Counted from the first letter of the stretch, positions 24,292 to 33,509 are shown. The stretch: 64,000 nucleotides of DNA from Amycolatopsis umgeniensis (GCF_014205155.1 NZ_JACHMX010000001.1:4960001-5024000); one strand, 5' to 3'. Numbers and translations: made by a program. The notes: generated by a model from the letters alone, not told the origin.

Positions 24292-24353
24292 GCACTGCCG
24301 GAGTAAGTCTGGTCGCGGTCTTCGCGCCCAGACTTACTCCGGCACCGCCTAGT
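24287..24353. terminator. Bidirectional terminator palindrome between convergent genes
   Basis: Arms 24287-24312 and 24328-24353 pair over 26 bases with two mismatches around a 15-base loop. The arms include the stop codons of both convergent genes (TAG of the membrane protein and TAG of tspO), so each stop lies inside the hairpin. Confidence 0.8.
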
Positions 24354-24840
24354 TGAGCCAGACGACGGCGGCGTTGACGGCCGTCGAGAACAGCAGCCAC
24401 AGCAGGTACGGCACGAGCAGCCAGGCCGCGAGCTTCGACCGGCGCCCGAACTCCATCATCGTGATGGGCACCACGAAGTCCAGCAGGACGACGTCGGCCA
24501 GCGCCAGGGCGTGCGCGCTGCCGGCGAAGAACAGCGGCGTCCACAACAGAGTCAGCAGCAGGCAGAGGCCGTAGAAGGCGAAGCCGCGCGTTTCGCCGTC
24601 CGTCCGCCAGTAGCACCAGCCCGCGACGGCGACCACGAGGAGCAGGGCCGACCACACCGGACCGTAGAGCCAGCCCGGCGGCGCCCATGACGGGCGTGCC
24701 AGCGCTTTGTCGGCCTCGGAGCGGGTGGCCACGGCCAACGCGGCCACCGCCCCCACGATCACCGAGAGGGCGATGAATCCCGTCAGGGCCTGCCAGCGCA
24801 GGCGACGGTGATGGGTCGGCGGTGACGGCACCGTGGACAC
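24349..24840 (-). CDS. tspO: TspO/MBR family tryptophan-rich sensory protein
   Basis: A 163-residue five-helix membrane protein. The signature is in [20 protein letters not shown], with the conserved W-P-W turn, and the C-terminal [21 protein letters not shown]. TspO proteins bind porphyrins and are linked to tetrapyrrole homeostasis and stress responses, which fits a position between hemB and hemL. GTG at 24840 has GGAGGA about six bases upstream. It is divergent from hemL with 122 bp between them. Confidence 0.9.
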   Translation of the reverse strand: MSTVPSPPTHHRRLRWQALTGFIALSVIVGAVAALAVATRSEADKALARPSWAPPGWLYGPVWSALLLVVAVAGWCYWRTDGETRGFAFYGLCLLLTLLWTPLFFAGSAHALALADVVLLDFVVPITMMEFGRRSKLAAWLLVPYLLWLLFSTAVNAAVVWLN

Positions 24841-24962
24841 GTGGATTCCTCCGCGAGTGTTTCGACAGGAGTGCTTCCCACCCTAGTGGGACCGGTCACG
24901 CCGCGCCCGGAACCGCGAGGACTCGGCGTCGGGTGTCATCCGGGATTTGCGAGACTGGGGGC

Positions 24963-26267
24963 GTGACTACCGGAGTCGATCAGTCCAAGGCATGGTTCGA
25001 ACGAGCGAAGGCCGTGGTCCCGGGCGGGGTGAACTCCCCGGTGCGGGCCTTCAACTCCGTCGGCGGTACCCCGCGGTTCATGGTGCGCGGCGAGGGCCCG
25101 TACCTGTGGGACGCCGACGACAACCGCTACGTCGATCTGGTCTCCTCGTGGGGGCCGATGATCCTCGGGCACGCGCATCCGGACGTCGTCGCCGCCGCGC
25201 GTGAAGCAGCCGTCGACGGACTGTCGTTCGGCACCCCGACCCGCGGTGAGGTCGAGCTGGCCGAGGAGATCATCCGCCGCGTCGAGCCGGTGGAGCAGGT
25301 CCGCCTGGTCAACTCCGGCACCGAAGCGACGATGAGCGCGATCCGGCTGGCCAGGGGGTTCACCGGCCGGGCGAAGATCATCAAGTTCGCGGGCTGCTAC
25401 CACGGCCACGTCGACGCGTTGCTCGCCGAAGCGGGCTCCGGCGTCGCGACACTCGGCCTCCCGACGTCGCCCGGTGTCACCGGCGCGCAGGCGGCCGACA
25501 CGATCGTCCTGCCCTACAACGACCTCGACGCGGTCCGGAAGTCCTTTGTGGACAACTCCGACTCGATCGCCGCGATCATCACCGAAGCCGCCGCGGGCAA
25601 CATGGGCGCCGTCGCCCCGTCCGAGGGCTTCAACGCCGGGCTCAAGGAGATCGCGAACGAGCACGGCGCGCTGCTGATCATGGACGAGGTGATGACCGGG
25701 TTCCGCGTCTCGAAGGCGGGCTGGTTCGGCCTCGAAGGCGTCGCCGGCGACCTGTACACCTTCGGCAAGGTGATGTCCGGTGGGCTGCCCGCCGCGGCCT
25801 TCGGCGGCCGCGCCGACGTGATGGCGAAGCTGGCCCCGGGCGGGCCGGTCTACCAGGCGGGGACGCTTTCGGGGAACCCCGTCGCCGTCGCCGCCGGGCT
25901 CGCGACGCTGCGCGCGGCCGACGACACCGTGTACGCGGCCCTCGACGCCAACGCGAAGCGGCTCGGCGACCTGTTCGACCGGTCGCTGACCGAGGCCGGG
26001 GTCACGCACACCGTGCAGTACGCGGGCAACCTGGTCAGCGTGTTCTTCAGTGAGAACCCGGTGACGAACTACCCGGGCGCGCAGGCTTCGGAGACCTGGC
26101 GGTTCCCCGCGTTCTTCCACGCGCTGCTGGACAACGGCGTGTACCCGCCGCCGAGCGCGTACGAGGCGTGGTTCGTCAACGCGGCCATGGGGGACGCCGA
26201 GTTCGAGATCATCGAGTCCGCGCTGCGCGTGGCCGCCCGCGCCGCGGCCGAGGCGGTCCAGGCGTGA
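24963..26267 (+). CDS. hemL: Glutamate-1-semialdehyde 2,1-aminomutase
   Basis: HemL, a PLP-dependent class III aminotransferase-fold enzyme, converts glutamate-1-semialdehyde to 5-aminolevulinate, following HemA. The 434-residue product shows [20 protein letters not shown] at the N-terminus, [41 protein letters not shown] and the PLP lysine in [21 protein letters not shown] at 24963 gives the usual length. The stop overlaps the next start by four bases (GTGA), so hemL heads an operon with the phosphatase and the TlpA-like gene, linking haem supply to cytochrome c maturation. Confidence 0.97.
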   Translation: MTTGVDQSKAWFERAKAVVPGGVNSPVRAFNSVGGTPRFMVRGEGPYLWDADDNRYVDLVSSWGPMILGHAHPDVVAAAREAAVDGLSFGTPTRGEVELAEEIIRRVEPVEQVRLVNSGTEATMSAIRLARGFTGRAKIIKFAGCYHGHVDALLAEAGSGVATLGLPTSPGVTGAQAADTIVLPYNDLDAVRKSFVDNSDSIAAIITEAAAGNMGAVAPSEGFNAGLKEIANEHGALLIMDEVMTGFRVSKAGWFGLEGVAGDLYTFGKVMSGGLPAAAFGGRADVMAKLAPGGPVYQAGTLSGNPVAVAAGLATLRAADDTVYAALDANAKRLGDLFDRSLTEAGVTHTVQYAGNLVSVFFSENPVTNYPGAQASETWRFPAFFHALLDNGVYPPPSAYEAWFVNAAMGDAEFEIIESALRVAARAAAEAVQA

Positions 26268-26896
26268 GCGAGACGACGATCGTGCACCTGCTCCGCCACG
26301 GTGAAGTGCACAACCCGGACAAGATCCTGTACGGCCGCCTGCCCGGCTTCAAGCTCTCCGACCGCGGTCAGCGGCAGGCGCTGACTGTCGCCGAAGCCGT
26401 CGCGACGCACGACATCACGCACGTCGTCGCTTCGCCGCTTCAGCGCGCGCAAGAGACCGCGGCCCCGATCGCGGCCGCGCACCGGCTCGACGTCGACACC
26501 GACGAGCGGCTCATCGAGGCGGACAACCAGTTCGAGGGCGAGCGGGTCGCCGTCGGCGATGGCGCCCTTCGCCAGCCGAAGCACTGGCCGAAGCTGGTCA
26601 ACCCGTTCCGGCCGTCGTGGGGTGAGCCGTACGTCGAGATCGCGCACCGCATGCTCGGCGCGATCTACCGGGCGCGGCAGGCGGCCGAGGGGCACGAGGC
26701 GCTGTGCGTCTCGCACCAGCTGCCGATCTGGACCGTGCGACGGTTCCTGGAGGCGAAGCGGCTCTGGCACGACCCGCGCGTCCGGCAGTGCTCGCTCGCT
26801 TCGCTGACCAGCCTGGTCTTCGAGGGCGAAGAACTTGTGCGGATCGTCTACAGCGAGCCCGCCGGCACCACCGACCCGAAGGTGACCGGGGCATGA
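26264..26896 (+). CDS. Histidine phosphatase superfamily protein
   Basis: A 210-residue phosphoglycerate-mutase-like phosphatase. The catalytic His is in [14 protein letters not shown] near residue 12; further motifs are [12 protein letters not shown] and the second-His region in [10 protein letters not shown]. The substrate is unknown. It overlaps hemL by four bases and the TlpA-like gene by four bases. The same hemL-phosphatase-thioredoxin order occurs in mycobacteria (Rv0524-Rv0526 position), so the association is conserved. Confidence 0.88.
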   Translation: MSETTIVHLLRHGEVHNPDKILYGRLPGFKLSDRGQRQALTVAEAVATHDITHVVASPLQRAQETAAPIAAAHRLDVDTDERLIEADNQFEGERVAVGDGALRQPKHWPKLVNPFRPSWGEPYVEIAHRMLGAIYRARQAAEGHEALCVSHQLPIWTVRRFLEAKRLWHDPRVRQCSLASLTSLVFEGEELVRIVYSEPAGTTDPKVTGA

Positions 26897-27474
26897 AGCG
26901 GATGCTGGCGGCCATGGCGGTGCTGTTGCTCGTCGTCACGGGCTGCACCACCGGCAAGGACGCCGTCGTCACCGGCGGCACGTTCAACTTCGTGTCGCCG
27001 GGCGGGAAGGTCGACATCACCTACGACGTCGCCGATCGCCAGCAGTCGCCGACGCTGTCCGGCGACGACCTCATGAACGAGGGCAAGCAGCTCTCGATCG
27101 CCGAGTTCCCCGGCAAGGTCATCGTGCTGAACCTGTGGGGCCAGTGGTGCGGTCCTTGCCGCGTCGAGGCGCCTGAGATGCAGAAGGTCTACGACCAGAC
27201 CAAGGCGTCCGGTGTCCAGGTGGTCGGCATCGACCTGCGTGACAACGACCGGGCACCGGCGCAGGACTTCGTGCGCGACCGGAAGCTGACGTACCCGTCG
27301 ATCTACGACCCGGCCGGGCGGACGCTGCTGCAGCTCTCGGGCTATCCGCGCAACATCATCCCGTCGACGATCGTGCTGGACAAACAGCACCGCGTCGCGG
27401 CGGTGTTCCTGCGCGACCTGCTGGCTTCGGACCTGCTGCCCGTCGTCGAACGCCTGGTGGCCGAACCGGCCTGA
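26893..27474 (+). CDS. TlpA/ResA-like thiol-disulfide oxidoreductase lipoprotein
   Basis: A 193-residue lipoprotein. The signal peptide ends in the lipobox VVTGC (Cys near residue 17), anchoring it to the outer face of the membrane. The thioredoxin-fold domain has the active site WGQWCGPCRVEAPEM and a downstream cis-Pro at IIPSTIVLD. It should keep apocytochrome c haem-binding cysteines reduced, using electrons passed by CcdA, in System II cytochrome c maturation. The ATGA overlap with the phosphatase gene shows cotranscription. The partner genes ccdA-resB-ccsB lie downstream, separated by the rhomboid cassette. Confidence 0.92.
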   Translation: MKRMLAAMAVLLLVVTGCTTGKDAVVTGGTFNFVSPGGKVDITYDVADRQQSPTLSGDDLMNEGKQLSIAEFPGKVIVLNLWGQWCGPCRVEAPEMQKVYDQTKASGVQVVGIDLRDNDRAPAQDFVRDRKLTYPSIYDPAGRTLLQLSGYPRNIIPSTIVLDKQHRVAAVFLRDLLASDLLPVVERLVAEPA

Positions 27475-27481
27475 CCCCTCG

Positions 27482-27545
27482 CGCGTTTAGTCCTCTGGAT
27501 GCGGTCCTTGCATGCGCAACTACCGCATCCAGAGGACTAAACGCG
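27482..27545. repeat. 64-nt palindromic element, left copy flanking the rhomboid gene
   Basis: Perfect 24-bp arms (27482-27505 and 27522-27545, outer sequence CGCGTTTAGTCCTCTGG) with a 16-base centre. It differs from the copy at 28373 at only three central positions. It begins eight bases after the TlpA-like gene's stop and may terminate that transcript. Confidence 0.85.
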
Positions 27546-27604
27546 TGGGGCTGGTTATCCTCCTCCTCTGCCGCACGGAGCGGCGCTGAACTGGGGAGAA
27601 GGAA

Positions 27605-28273
27605 ATGACGACTGCTTCGAACCTGCCCAGATCCGGGCAGCAGGACGCCGAGGCGATGATCGCCGAGGCCAAGAAGGCCTTCTGGGTCATGGTCGGCTTG
27701 CTCGTGGTGATCTGGGCGGTCCAGATCTTCAACGCGCTGGACGGATACGCGGTCTTCGAGACCGGGGCACGGGCGCGGGACATCAGCACGCTGCCCGCCA
27801 TTCTCTTCGCGCCCTTCATCCACACCGGCTGGGAGCACATCGAGGGCAATTCGGGCCCGCTGTTCATCTTCGGCTTCCTCGCCGCGTATCGCGGGGTGAA
27901 GAAGTTCTTCGGCGTCACACTGCTGATCGCCATGGCGAGCGGCCTCGGCGCCTGGTTCCTCTCGCCCTCCGGTCTGATCGGCTTCGGCGCGAGTGGCCTC
28001 GTGATGGGCTTCTTCGGGTACGTCCTGGTGCGCGGGATCTTCGACCGCCACAAGATCGACATCGTCATCGGGCTGGTGATGGCGCTGTGCTTCGCCTACC
28101 AGTTCGCCAGCCTGTTCCCTCAGAACGAGCTCGTGAGCTGGCAGGCGCATCTCTTCGGCTTCCTCGGCGGTCTGGTCGGCGGCTGGGTGTTCCGGGACCG
28201 CCGTCCCAAACCCGAGGTCACCGCGCCCGCCTTCCCCACCGTCCCGCTGACGCCGCCCGACACCCTCAAGTAG
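27605..28273 (+). CDS. Rhomboid-family intramembrane serine protease
   Basis: A 222-residue six-helix membrane protein. The catalytic Ser lies in GFGASGLVMGFFGY (GxSG motif) and the catalytic His in WQAHLFGFLGGL; HTGWEHIEGNSGPLF corresponds to the L1/TM2 His-Asn region of active rhomboids. All residues needed for activity are visible. The substrate is unknown. GGGGAGAAGG precedes the ATG. It is inserted between the TlpA-like gene and ccdA, which are adjacent in mycobacteria as I recall, and is bracketed by near-identical 64-nt palindromes. Confidence 0.88.
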   Translation: MTTASNLPRSGQQDAEAMIAEAKKAFWVMVGLLVVIWAVQIFNALDGYAVFETGARARDISTLPAILFAPFIHTGWEHIEGNSGPLFIFGFLAAYRGVKKFFGVTLLIAMASGLGAWFLSPSGLIGFGASGLVMGFFGYVLVRGIFDRHKIDIVIGLVMALCFAYQFASLFPQNELVSWQAHLFGFLGGLVGGWVFRDRRPKPEVTAPAFPTVPLTPPDTLK

Positions 28274-28320
28274 TCCTCTGGTTGCGGTAGTTCGTCAGCG
28301 AACTACCGCAACCAGAGGAC
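28273..28320. repeat. Palindromic element at the rhomboid 3' end, GTCCTCTGG family
   Basis: Perfect 22-bp arms (28273-28294 and 28299-28320) with the loop TCAG. The last base of the rhomboid stop codon is the first base of the left arm. It shares GTCCTCTGG and TGCGGTAGTT motifs with the 64-nt elements on either side but is a distinct variant. Confidence 0.8.
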
Positions 28321-28372
28321 GAAACGCGAGATCCTCGGTCACGACAGGGCTGGAGGGCCCCACCTCACGCCC

Positions 28373-28436
28373 CGCGTTTAGTCCTCTGGATGCGGTCCTT
28401 GCGCGTGCAACTACCGCATCCAGAGGACTAAACGCG
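28373..28436. repeat. 64-nt palindromic element, right copy flanking the rhomboid gene
   Basis: Perfect 24-bp arms (28373-28396 and 28413-28436) with a 16-base centre; 61 of 64 bases equal the copy at 27482. It lies between the rhomboid gene and ccdA. Confidence 0.85.
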
Positions 28437-28524
28437 CGAGAGAGGGACGGGACCAACGTCCTGACCGGGTGCGACGTAGGTCCCGTTGAGGGCGCCCCGG
28501 CGTTTTCACTCCGACCACACTCCC

Positions 28525-28530
28525 TACGCT
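28525..28530 (+). promoter_or_regulatory. Predicted -10 of a leaderless ccdA promoter
   Basis: TACGCT is seven bases before the ccdA GTG at 28538, and no Shine-Dalgarno is present. ccdA-resB-ccsB therefore probably has its own promoter, independent of the TlpA-like gene. Confidence 0.45.
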
Positions 28531-28537
28531 CAGCCGA

Positions 28538-29311
28538 GTGAACTCCGTTACCGAGCTGGCGCTCTCAGGGCCGCTGCTGCTCGCCGCGGGTGTCGCGCTG
28601 CTGGCCGGGACGATCTCCTTCGCGTCGCCGTGCGTCGTGCCGCTGGTGCCCGGGTATCTCGCGTACCTGGCGGCGCTGGTCGGCGCGGACGCCCCCGCGG
28701 TCAGCGCCGACGAGGAGCGCAAGAAGGGCCGCTACGCCGTCGTCGGCGCTGCGGCGCTGTTCGTGCTCGGGTTCACCGTCGTCTTCGTCGTGACACTGGG
28801 GACGCTGGTCTGGATCGCCGACGCCGTCGCGATCAACATGGACCTCCTCCAGCGCCTCGGCGGCGTGCTGACGATCGCGATGGCGCTCGTCTTCCTCGGC
28901 TGGATCCCCGGGCTCCAGCGCGAGTTCCGTTCCCACCACGTGCCGCGCGGCGGGCTGTGGGGCGCGCCCGTGCTCGGCGCGGTGTTCGGGCTCGGCTGGA
29001 CGCCGTGCATCGGGCCGACGCTGTCCGCGGTCATCTCCATGGCCAGCGCCACCGGCGGGGCGGCGGCACGCGGTTACGTGCTGATCCTCGTCTACTGCCT
29101 CGGCCTCGGCGTCCCGTTCCTCCTCATCGCGTTCGGCGCCCGCTGGGCCGTCCGCGCGACCGACTGGCTGCGCCGCCACGGCCGTCAGGTGCAGGTCTTC
29201 GGCGGCGTCCTGCTGCTGATCGTCGGCCTCCTGCTGGTGACCGGGCTGTGGGGCGACATGACCGGCTGGATCCGGAACACCCTCGTGACCGACCTCAGGC
29301 TGCCCTTGTGA
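28538..29311 (+). CDS. ccdA: Cytochrome c biogenesis thiol-disulfide transporter CcdA
   Basis: CcdA carries reducing equivalents across the membrane from thioredoxin to the TlpA/ResA-like protein. The 257-residue protein has six helices and the two conserved cysteines: SFASPCVVPLVPGYLAYLA in TM1 and FGLGWTPCIGPTLSAV in TM4. The GTG start follows a leaderless-type -10. Its stop overlaps resB by four bases. This is the short, DsbD-central-domain form typical of System II. Confidence 0.95.
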   Translation: MNSVTELALSGPLLLAAGVALLAGTISFASPCVVPLVPGYLAYLAALVGADAPAVSADEERKKGRYAVVGAAALFVLGFTVVFVVTLGTLVWIADAVAINMDLLQRLGGVLTIAMALVFLGWIPGLQREFRSHHVPRGGLWGAPVLGAVFGLGWTPCIGPTLSAVISMASATGGAAARGYVLILVYCLGLGVPFLLIAFGARWAVRATDWLRRHGRQVQVFGGVLLLIVGLLLVTGLWGDMTGWIRNTLVTDLRLPL

Positions 29312-30885
29312 CGACCGAATATCGCCAGACGCCGTTGAAGCGTGCCTTCGCCTTGCTCCGCAACACCTGGCGCGGGCTGACGTCGATGCGCACCGCGCTG
29401 GTGCTGCTGTTCCTGCTCGCGCTCGCCGCGATGCCCGGTGCCCTGCTGCCGCAGCGGAACCTCAACGCCGCCAAGACCGACGAGTACATCGCCGCGCACG
29501 GCTGGTGGGGTGAACTGCTCGAGCGCACGCAGTTCTTCGAGGTCTACGGCAGCGTCTGGTTCTCGGCGATCTACATCCTGCTGATGGTCTCGCTCATCGG
29601 CTGCCTCGCGCCGCGCAGCTTCGAATACGCGAAGGCGATGCGCGCGAAGCCGGTGATCACGCCGCGCAAGCTCTCGCGGATGCCGCATCACGTGTCCACC
29701 ACGACCGATCGGACCCCCGAGACGGTCATGAAGGACACGCACGCGCTGCTCAAGGGTTGGCGCCGCGTAGAGCGCGAAGAGGCCGACGGAGTCCGAAGCA
29801 TCTCCGCCGAACGCGGGTACCTCCGCGAGACCGGCAACCTCGTCTTCCACTTCGGCATGCTCGGCCTGATCATCTTCTTCGCGCTGGGCAAACTCTTCGG
29901 CTACGAAGGCCAGGTCATCGTCCAGGCCGACAACAGCCAGTGGTGCAACTCCGGCATCCTCGGCTACGACACCTTCAACGCGGGTCTCCGCGTCGACGGC
30001 ACCGACCTGAACCCCTTCTGCATCCGGCTCAAGGACTTCGAAGCGCGCTACACCGCGTCCGGGCAGGCGAACTTCTACCACTCCGACATGGAGTACCAGT
30101 CCGGAGAGGATCTGCAGACCGGCGCGTGGAAGCCGTACGGACTCGAGGTCAACTCGCCGCTGCGCACCGCGGGCGACCGCGTCTACCTGCTGAACTTCGG
30201 CTACTCCCCGAAGTTCACGGTGACCTTCCCGGACGGCACCGTACGCACCAACATCACGCCGTGGCGCCCCGCCGACGAACCGACGAAGCTCTCCGAAGGC
30301 GCGACGAAGATCGACCAGCCCGGCATCGCCGACCCGATCGAGCGCCGCACCCGGCAACTGGCGATCACCGGACTCCTCGCGCCGACGGCGTTCCTGCACG
30401 GCAACGTGCTGACGTCGTCGCGGCCCGAGGCGAACAAGCCGGCGGTGGCCGTCGACATCTACCGCGGCGACCTCGGCCTCGACGCCGGCCGCGGGCAGTC
30501 GATCTTCCAGATCGACCAGTCGCTCGTCGAGGACGGCAGGCTCAAGAAGCTCACCAGGCAGAACTTGAACCAGGGCCAGGAGACCGTGCTGGACGACGGC
30601 ACGAAGGTCCGTTTCGACGGCGTCCAGGAATGGGTCGCCATCCAGGTCTCGCACGATCCGGTGCAGGGCTGGGTGCTGGGCTGCGCGGTCGCGATGCTGA
30701 TCGGGCTGGCGGGATCGTTGCTGGTCAAACGGCGTCGGGTGTGGGTCCGGGTGACCCCGGCGCGCGAAGGTGACACAGGTACCGTGATCGAGGTCGCCGG
30801 GCTGGCGCGCACCGATCAGGCGGGCTACGGCGAAGAGTTCCAGCGGATCGGCGACAAGCTGGTCCAGGGGCAGAGAGGCAACTAG
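29308..30885 (+). CDS. resB: Cytochrome c biogenesis protein ResB
   Basis: ResB (Ccs1), with CcsA-type protein CcsB, forms the System II haem-export and ligation complex. The 525-residue protein has three N-terminal helices (TALVLLFLLALAAMPGALLP; WFSAIYILLMVSLIGCLAP; LVFHFGMLGLIIFFALGKLF), a large extracytoplasmic domain of about 370 residues and a last helix (GWVLGCAVAMLIGLAGSLLV). The N-terminal LRNTWRGLTSMRTALVLL is characteristic. GTG at 29308 overlaps the ccdA stop in GTGA. ccsB follows after five bases. Confidence 0.94.
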   Translation: MTTEYRQTPLKRAFALLRNTWRGLTSMRTALVLLFLLALAAMPGALLPQRNLNAAKTDEYIAAHGWWGELLERTQFFEVYGSVWFSAIYILLMVSLIGCLAPRSFEYAKAMRAKPVITPRKLSRMPHHVSTTTDRTPETVMKDTHALLKGWRRVEREEADGVRSISAERGYLRETGNLVFHFGMLGLIIFFALGKLFGYEGQVIVQADNSQWCNSGILGYDTFNAGLRVDGTDLNPFCIRLKDFEARYTASGQANFYHSDMEYQSGEDLQTGAWKPYGLEVNSPLRTAGDRVYLLNFGYSPKFTVTFPDGTVRTNITPWRPADEPTKLSEGATKIDQPGIADPIERRTRQLAITGLLAPTAFLHGNVLTSSRPEANKPAVAVDIYRGDLGLDAGRGQSIFQIDQSLVEDGRLKKLTRQNLNQGQETVLDDGTKVRFDGVQEWVAIQVSHDPVQGWVLGCAVAMLIGLAGSLLVKRRRVWVRVTPAREGDTGTVIEVAGLARTDQAGYGEEFQRIGDKLVQGQRGN

Positions 30886-30890
30886 AGGTC

Positions 30891-31862
30891 ATGCCGATCA
30901 ACGAGACGCTGTCCCAGTACAGCGACTACTCCTACACGACCGCGACGGCGATCTACGTCCTCGCGCTGATGTTCACCCTGTTCGAGCAGGGTTTCGGGGC
31001 GAAGGGCCGGTTGGCGACGGAGCGCAGCAAGCAGCGCGTCCGCGAATTGGTCGGCGCGGGCGGACCGTCGGTGACCACCGTGACGCCCGCCGAGCCTCCC
31101 CGCGAGGTCGGCCGCCCCGAGCGCATCGGCCGCATGGGCGCCGCGCTGCTGGTGCTCGCCGCGCTGCTGCACCTGGCCGCGATCGTGCTGCGCGGATTCG
31201 CCGTGCACCGCGCGCCCTGGGGCAACATGTACGAGTACGGCATGGCCACGACCTTCATCGCGGTCCTGACCTGGATCGTGATCCTGCGGAAGTTCCCGGT
31301 CCGCCACCTCACCGGCTTCCTGCTCACGCCGGTCGTGATCCTGATGTTCATCAACGGCACGATGCTGTACACGACGGCCGCGCCGGTGCAGCCCGCGCTG
31401 CAGTCGTACTGGCTGATCATCCACGTTTCCGCGGCGATCATCGGCTCGGGTGTCTTCCTGGTCCCCGGCGTCGCGAGCGTGCTCTACCTGTTCCGCGCGG
31501 CCCACGACGACAACCCGGCCAAGTTCCCCAAGTTCGGCCCGAAGCTGCCGACCGCGGACGTGCTCGACCGCATCGCCTACCGCACGACCATCTTCGCGTT
31601 CCCCGTCTTCACCTTCGGCGTGCTGTGCGGCGCCGTGTGGGCCGAGGCGGCCTGGGGCCGCTTCTGGGGCTGGGACCCGAAGGAGACCGTCGCGTTCGTC
31701 GCGTGGGTCGTCTACGCGGCGTACCTCCACTCCCGCGCCACCGCCGGCTGGCGGGGGAAGCGGGCGGCGATCATCAACGTCGTCGGGTTCTCGGCGACGG
31801 TGTTCAACCTGTTCTTCGTGAACCTGGTGACCTCGGGGCTGCACTCCTACGCCGGGGGCTGA
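30891..31862 (+). CDS. ccsB: Cytochrome c biogenesis protein CcsB (CcsA/CcmF family)
   Basis: A 323-residue protein with eight or so helices and the tryptophan-rich haem-handling motif WAEAAWGRFWGWDPKETVAFV, plus conserved external histidines (HRAPWGNMYEY, WLIIHVSAAI, LHSYAGG region). With ResB it presents haem to apocytochrome c outside the membrane. ATG at 30891 is five bases after resB. It closes the ccdA-resB-ccsB operon. Confidence 0.95.
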   Translation: MPINETLSQYSDYSYTTATAIYVLALMFTLFEQGFGAKGRLATERSKQRVRELVGAGGPSVTTVTPAEPPREVGRPERIGRMGAALLVLAALLHLAAIVLRGFAVHRAPWGNMYEYGMATTFIAVLTWIVILRKFPVRHLTGFLLTPVVILMFINGTMLYTTAAPVQPALQSYWLIIHVSAAIIGSGVFLVPGVASVLYLFRAAHDDNPAKFPKFGPKLPTADVLDRIAYRTTIFAFPVFTFGVLCGAVWAEAAWGRFWGWDPKETVAFVAWVVYAAYLHSRATAGWRGKRAAIINVVGFSATVFNLFFVNLVTSGLHSYAGG

Positions 31863-31941
31863 CCGTCGCCGCTGCACGCGAGCCGACTACCGTCAATACT
31901 GAGGTAGTGGGGGAAGACGTGCGCGGAGGAGGAATTCAGCG

Positions 31942-33267
31942 GTGACCGGACCCAGCGAAGAATCGGCTCCTGGCCACCCCGAACCCACCGAGAGCGCCCA
32001 GCCCTCGGAGCTGTTTTCCGAGGACAGGACGGACTCGGCGCCGCATCCGACGGCGAGCGGCTTCGAGGCCGAGCCGACGCAGGTCGTCCAGCCCCAGTAC
32101 CCGCCGCAGGCTCAGTACCCGCAGCAGCCCGCTCAACAGCAGCCGCCGTTGCCGCAGCCGTCGCAGGGGCAGTACCAGCAGCCCTACGACCAGAACCTGC
32201 CCCCGCTGCACCCTCAGCAGCAGGCCGCCCAGTACCCGCCGCAGCAGCGGTACGCGCCGCCGCCTCAGCAGCAGGCCGTCCAGCAGCCCGGCGTGCCGGG
32301 GCTCCCGCAGCCGCAGGGCAGGCACGCGCTCCCGGACGAACTCGCCACCGCGAGCCTGGTCAAGCCGCAGAAGCGCAAGCCGCAGTCGGGCTGGCGCAAG
32401 GCGCTTTACGTGGGCACCGGCAAGCTCCTCAACCCGGGGGAGAGCCCGGCCGACACCCGTAAGCGTGAACTGATCGCGCAGATCAACCAGCCACTGCGCG
32501 GGTGCTACAAGATCGCGATGCTGAGCCTCAAGGGCGGTGTCGGCAAGACCACCACGACCACCACGCTGGGCTCGACGTTCGCGTCGCTGCGCGGGGACAG
32601 GGTCGTCGCCGTCGACGCGAACCCGGACCGCGGGACGCTTTCGCAGAAGATCCCGATCGAGACCACCGCGACCGTCCGGCACCTGCTGCGCGACGCGGAC
32701 AAGATCACCCGCTACAGCGATGTCCGGTCCTACACCTCGCAGGGCGGGAGCCGGCTGGAGATCCTCGCCAGCGAGCAGGACCCGGCGGTTTCGGAAGCGT
32801 TCTCCGAGGACGACTACCGGCGCACGGTCAACCTGCTGGAGCACTTCTACAACATCGTGCTCACCGACTGCGGGACCGGTTTGATGCACTCGGCGATGAA
32901 GGGCGTCCTGGACGTCGCGGACGCGCTGGTGGTGGTCTCGTCAGGGTCCGTGGACGGGGCGCGCAGTGCTTCGGCGACGCTCGACTGGCTGGAGGCGCAC
33001 GGCTACGGTGACCTGGTCAAACGGTCCGTCGCGGTGATCAACTCGGTGCGGCCGAAGGGCGGCTCCGTCGACCTCGACAAGCTTTCCGCGCACTTCGGCG
33101 CGCGGGTCCGTTCGGTCTGCCGCATCCCGTTCGACCCGCATCTGGAAGAAGGCGCCGAGATCGAACTGGACCGGCTCGACGCCGACACCAGGCTGGCGCT
33201 GCTGGAACTGGCCGCCACCGTCGCCGACGGTTTCGGCGGCCAGCAGTATCAGCCGATCCAGCCCTGA
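31942..33267 (+). CDS. MinD/ParA-like ATPase with long Pro/Gln-rich N-terminus
   Basis: A 441-residue protein. Residues 1-130 are Pro/Gln/Tyr-rich and disordered; residues 170-430 are a SIMIBI-class ATPase with the deviant Walker A LSLKGGVGKTTTTTTLGS (signature Lys plus GKT), VVAVDANPDRGTLSQKI (switch I/A') and IVLTDCGTGLMHSAM (Walker B). Such proteins with disordered N-termini occur near type VII secretion (EspI-like) and in the equivalent mycobacterial slot after ccsB (Rv0530 position), where function is unknown. It is not a chromosomal ParA: no parB or parS is nearby. GGAGGAGG nine bases before the GTG gives strong translation. Confidence 0.85.
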   Translation: MTGPSEESAPGHPEPTESAQPSELFSEDRTDSAPHPTASGFEAEPTQVVQPQYPPQAQYPQQPAQQQPPLPQPSQGQYQQPYDQNLPPLHPQQQAAQYPPQQRYAPPPQQQAVQQPGVPGLPQPQGRHALPDELATASLVKPQKRKPQSGWRKALYVGTGKLLNPGESPADTRKRELIAQINQPLRGCYKIAMLSLKGGVGKTTTTTTLGSTFASLRGDRVVAVDANPDRGTLSQKIPIETTATVRHLLRDADKITRYSDVRSYTSQGGSRLEILASEQDPAVSEAFSEDDYRRTVNLLEHFYNIVLTDCGTGLMHSAMKGVLDVADALVVVSSGSVDGARSASATLDWLEAHGYGDLVKRSVAVINSVRPKGGSVDLDKLSAHFGARVRSVCRIPFDPHLEEGAEIELDRLDADTRLALLELAATVADGFGGQQYQPIQP

Positions 33268-33326
33268 GTCCATCCATGCCCCCGCCGCCACCCTCAACGG
33301 AGGAGCTTCGCTCCCAGGCCTAGTCT

Positions 33327-33509
33327 TTACTCTTTGTCTTCGTCTTTACCTTTGCGCTGTTGCTCACCGAGCTTGCGCAGGAAGTCGGGGTCGTCGTCCG
33401 GGGCCAGCGTCGGCCGCGCCGAGGGCACCCCGACGCGCTCGATCCCGAACGCGCGCCACAAGACCACGGCGACGGTGAGCGCTCCGATGGCCGCGAGCAG
33501 ATAGATCAT
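33327..33509 (-). CDS. 60-residue single-pass membrane protein
   Basis: A small protein with one N-terminal helix (MIYLLAAIGALTVAVVLWRA) and a charged tail rich in Asp, Glu and Lys (FLRKLGEQQRKGKDEDKE). The reading frame sits downstream of bldC on the same strand, separated by a hairpin. The family is unknown. A comparable tiny membrane protein near ccsB exists in relatives, which is the main support. Confidence 0.6.
   Translation of the reverse strand: MIYLLAAIGALTVAVVLWRAFGIERVGVPSARPTLAPDDDPDFLRKLGEQQRKGKDEDKE

Noticed and set aside
27482..28436. Insertion sequence or transposon around the rhomboid gene
   Set aside because: No transposase and no target-site duplication could be identified; only the twin palindromes suggest mobility.
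31942..33267. Chromosome partition protein ParA
   Set aside because: No parB or parS nearby and the Pro/Gln-rich N-terminus points to the MinD/EspI-like group.
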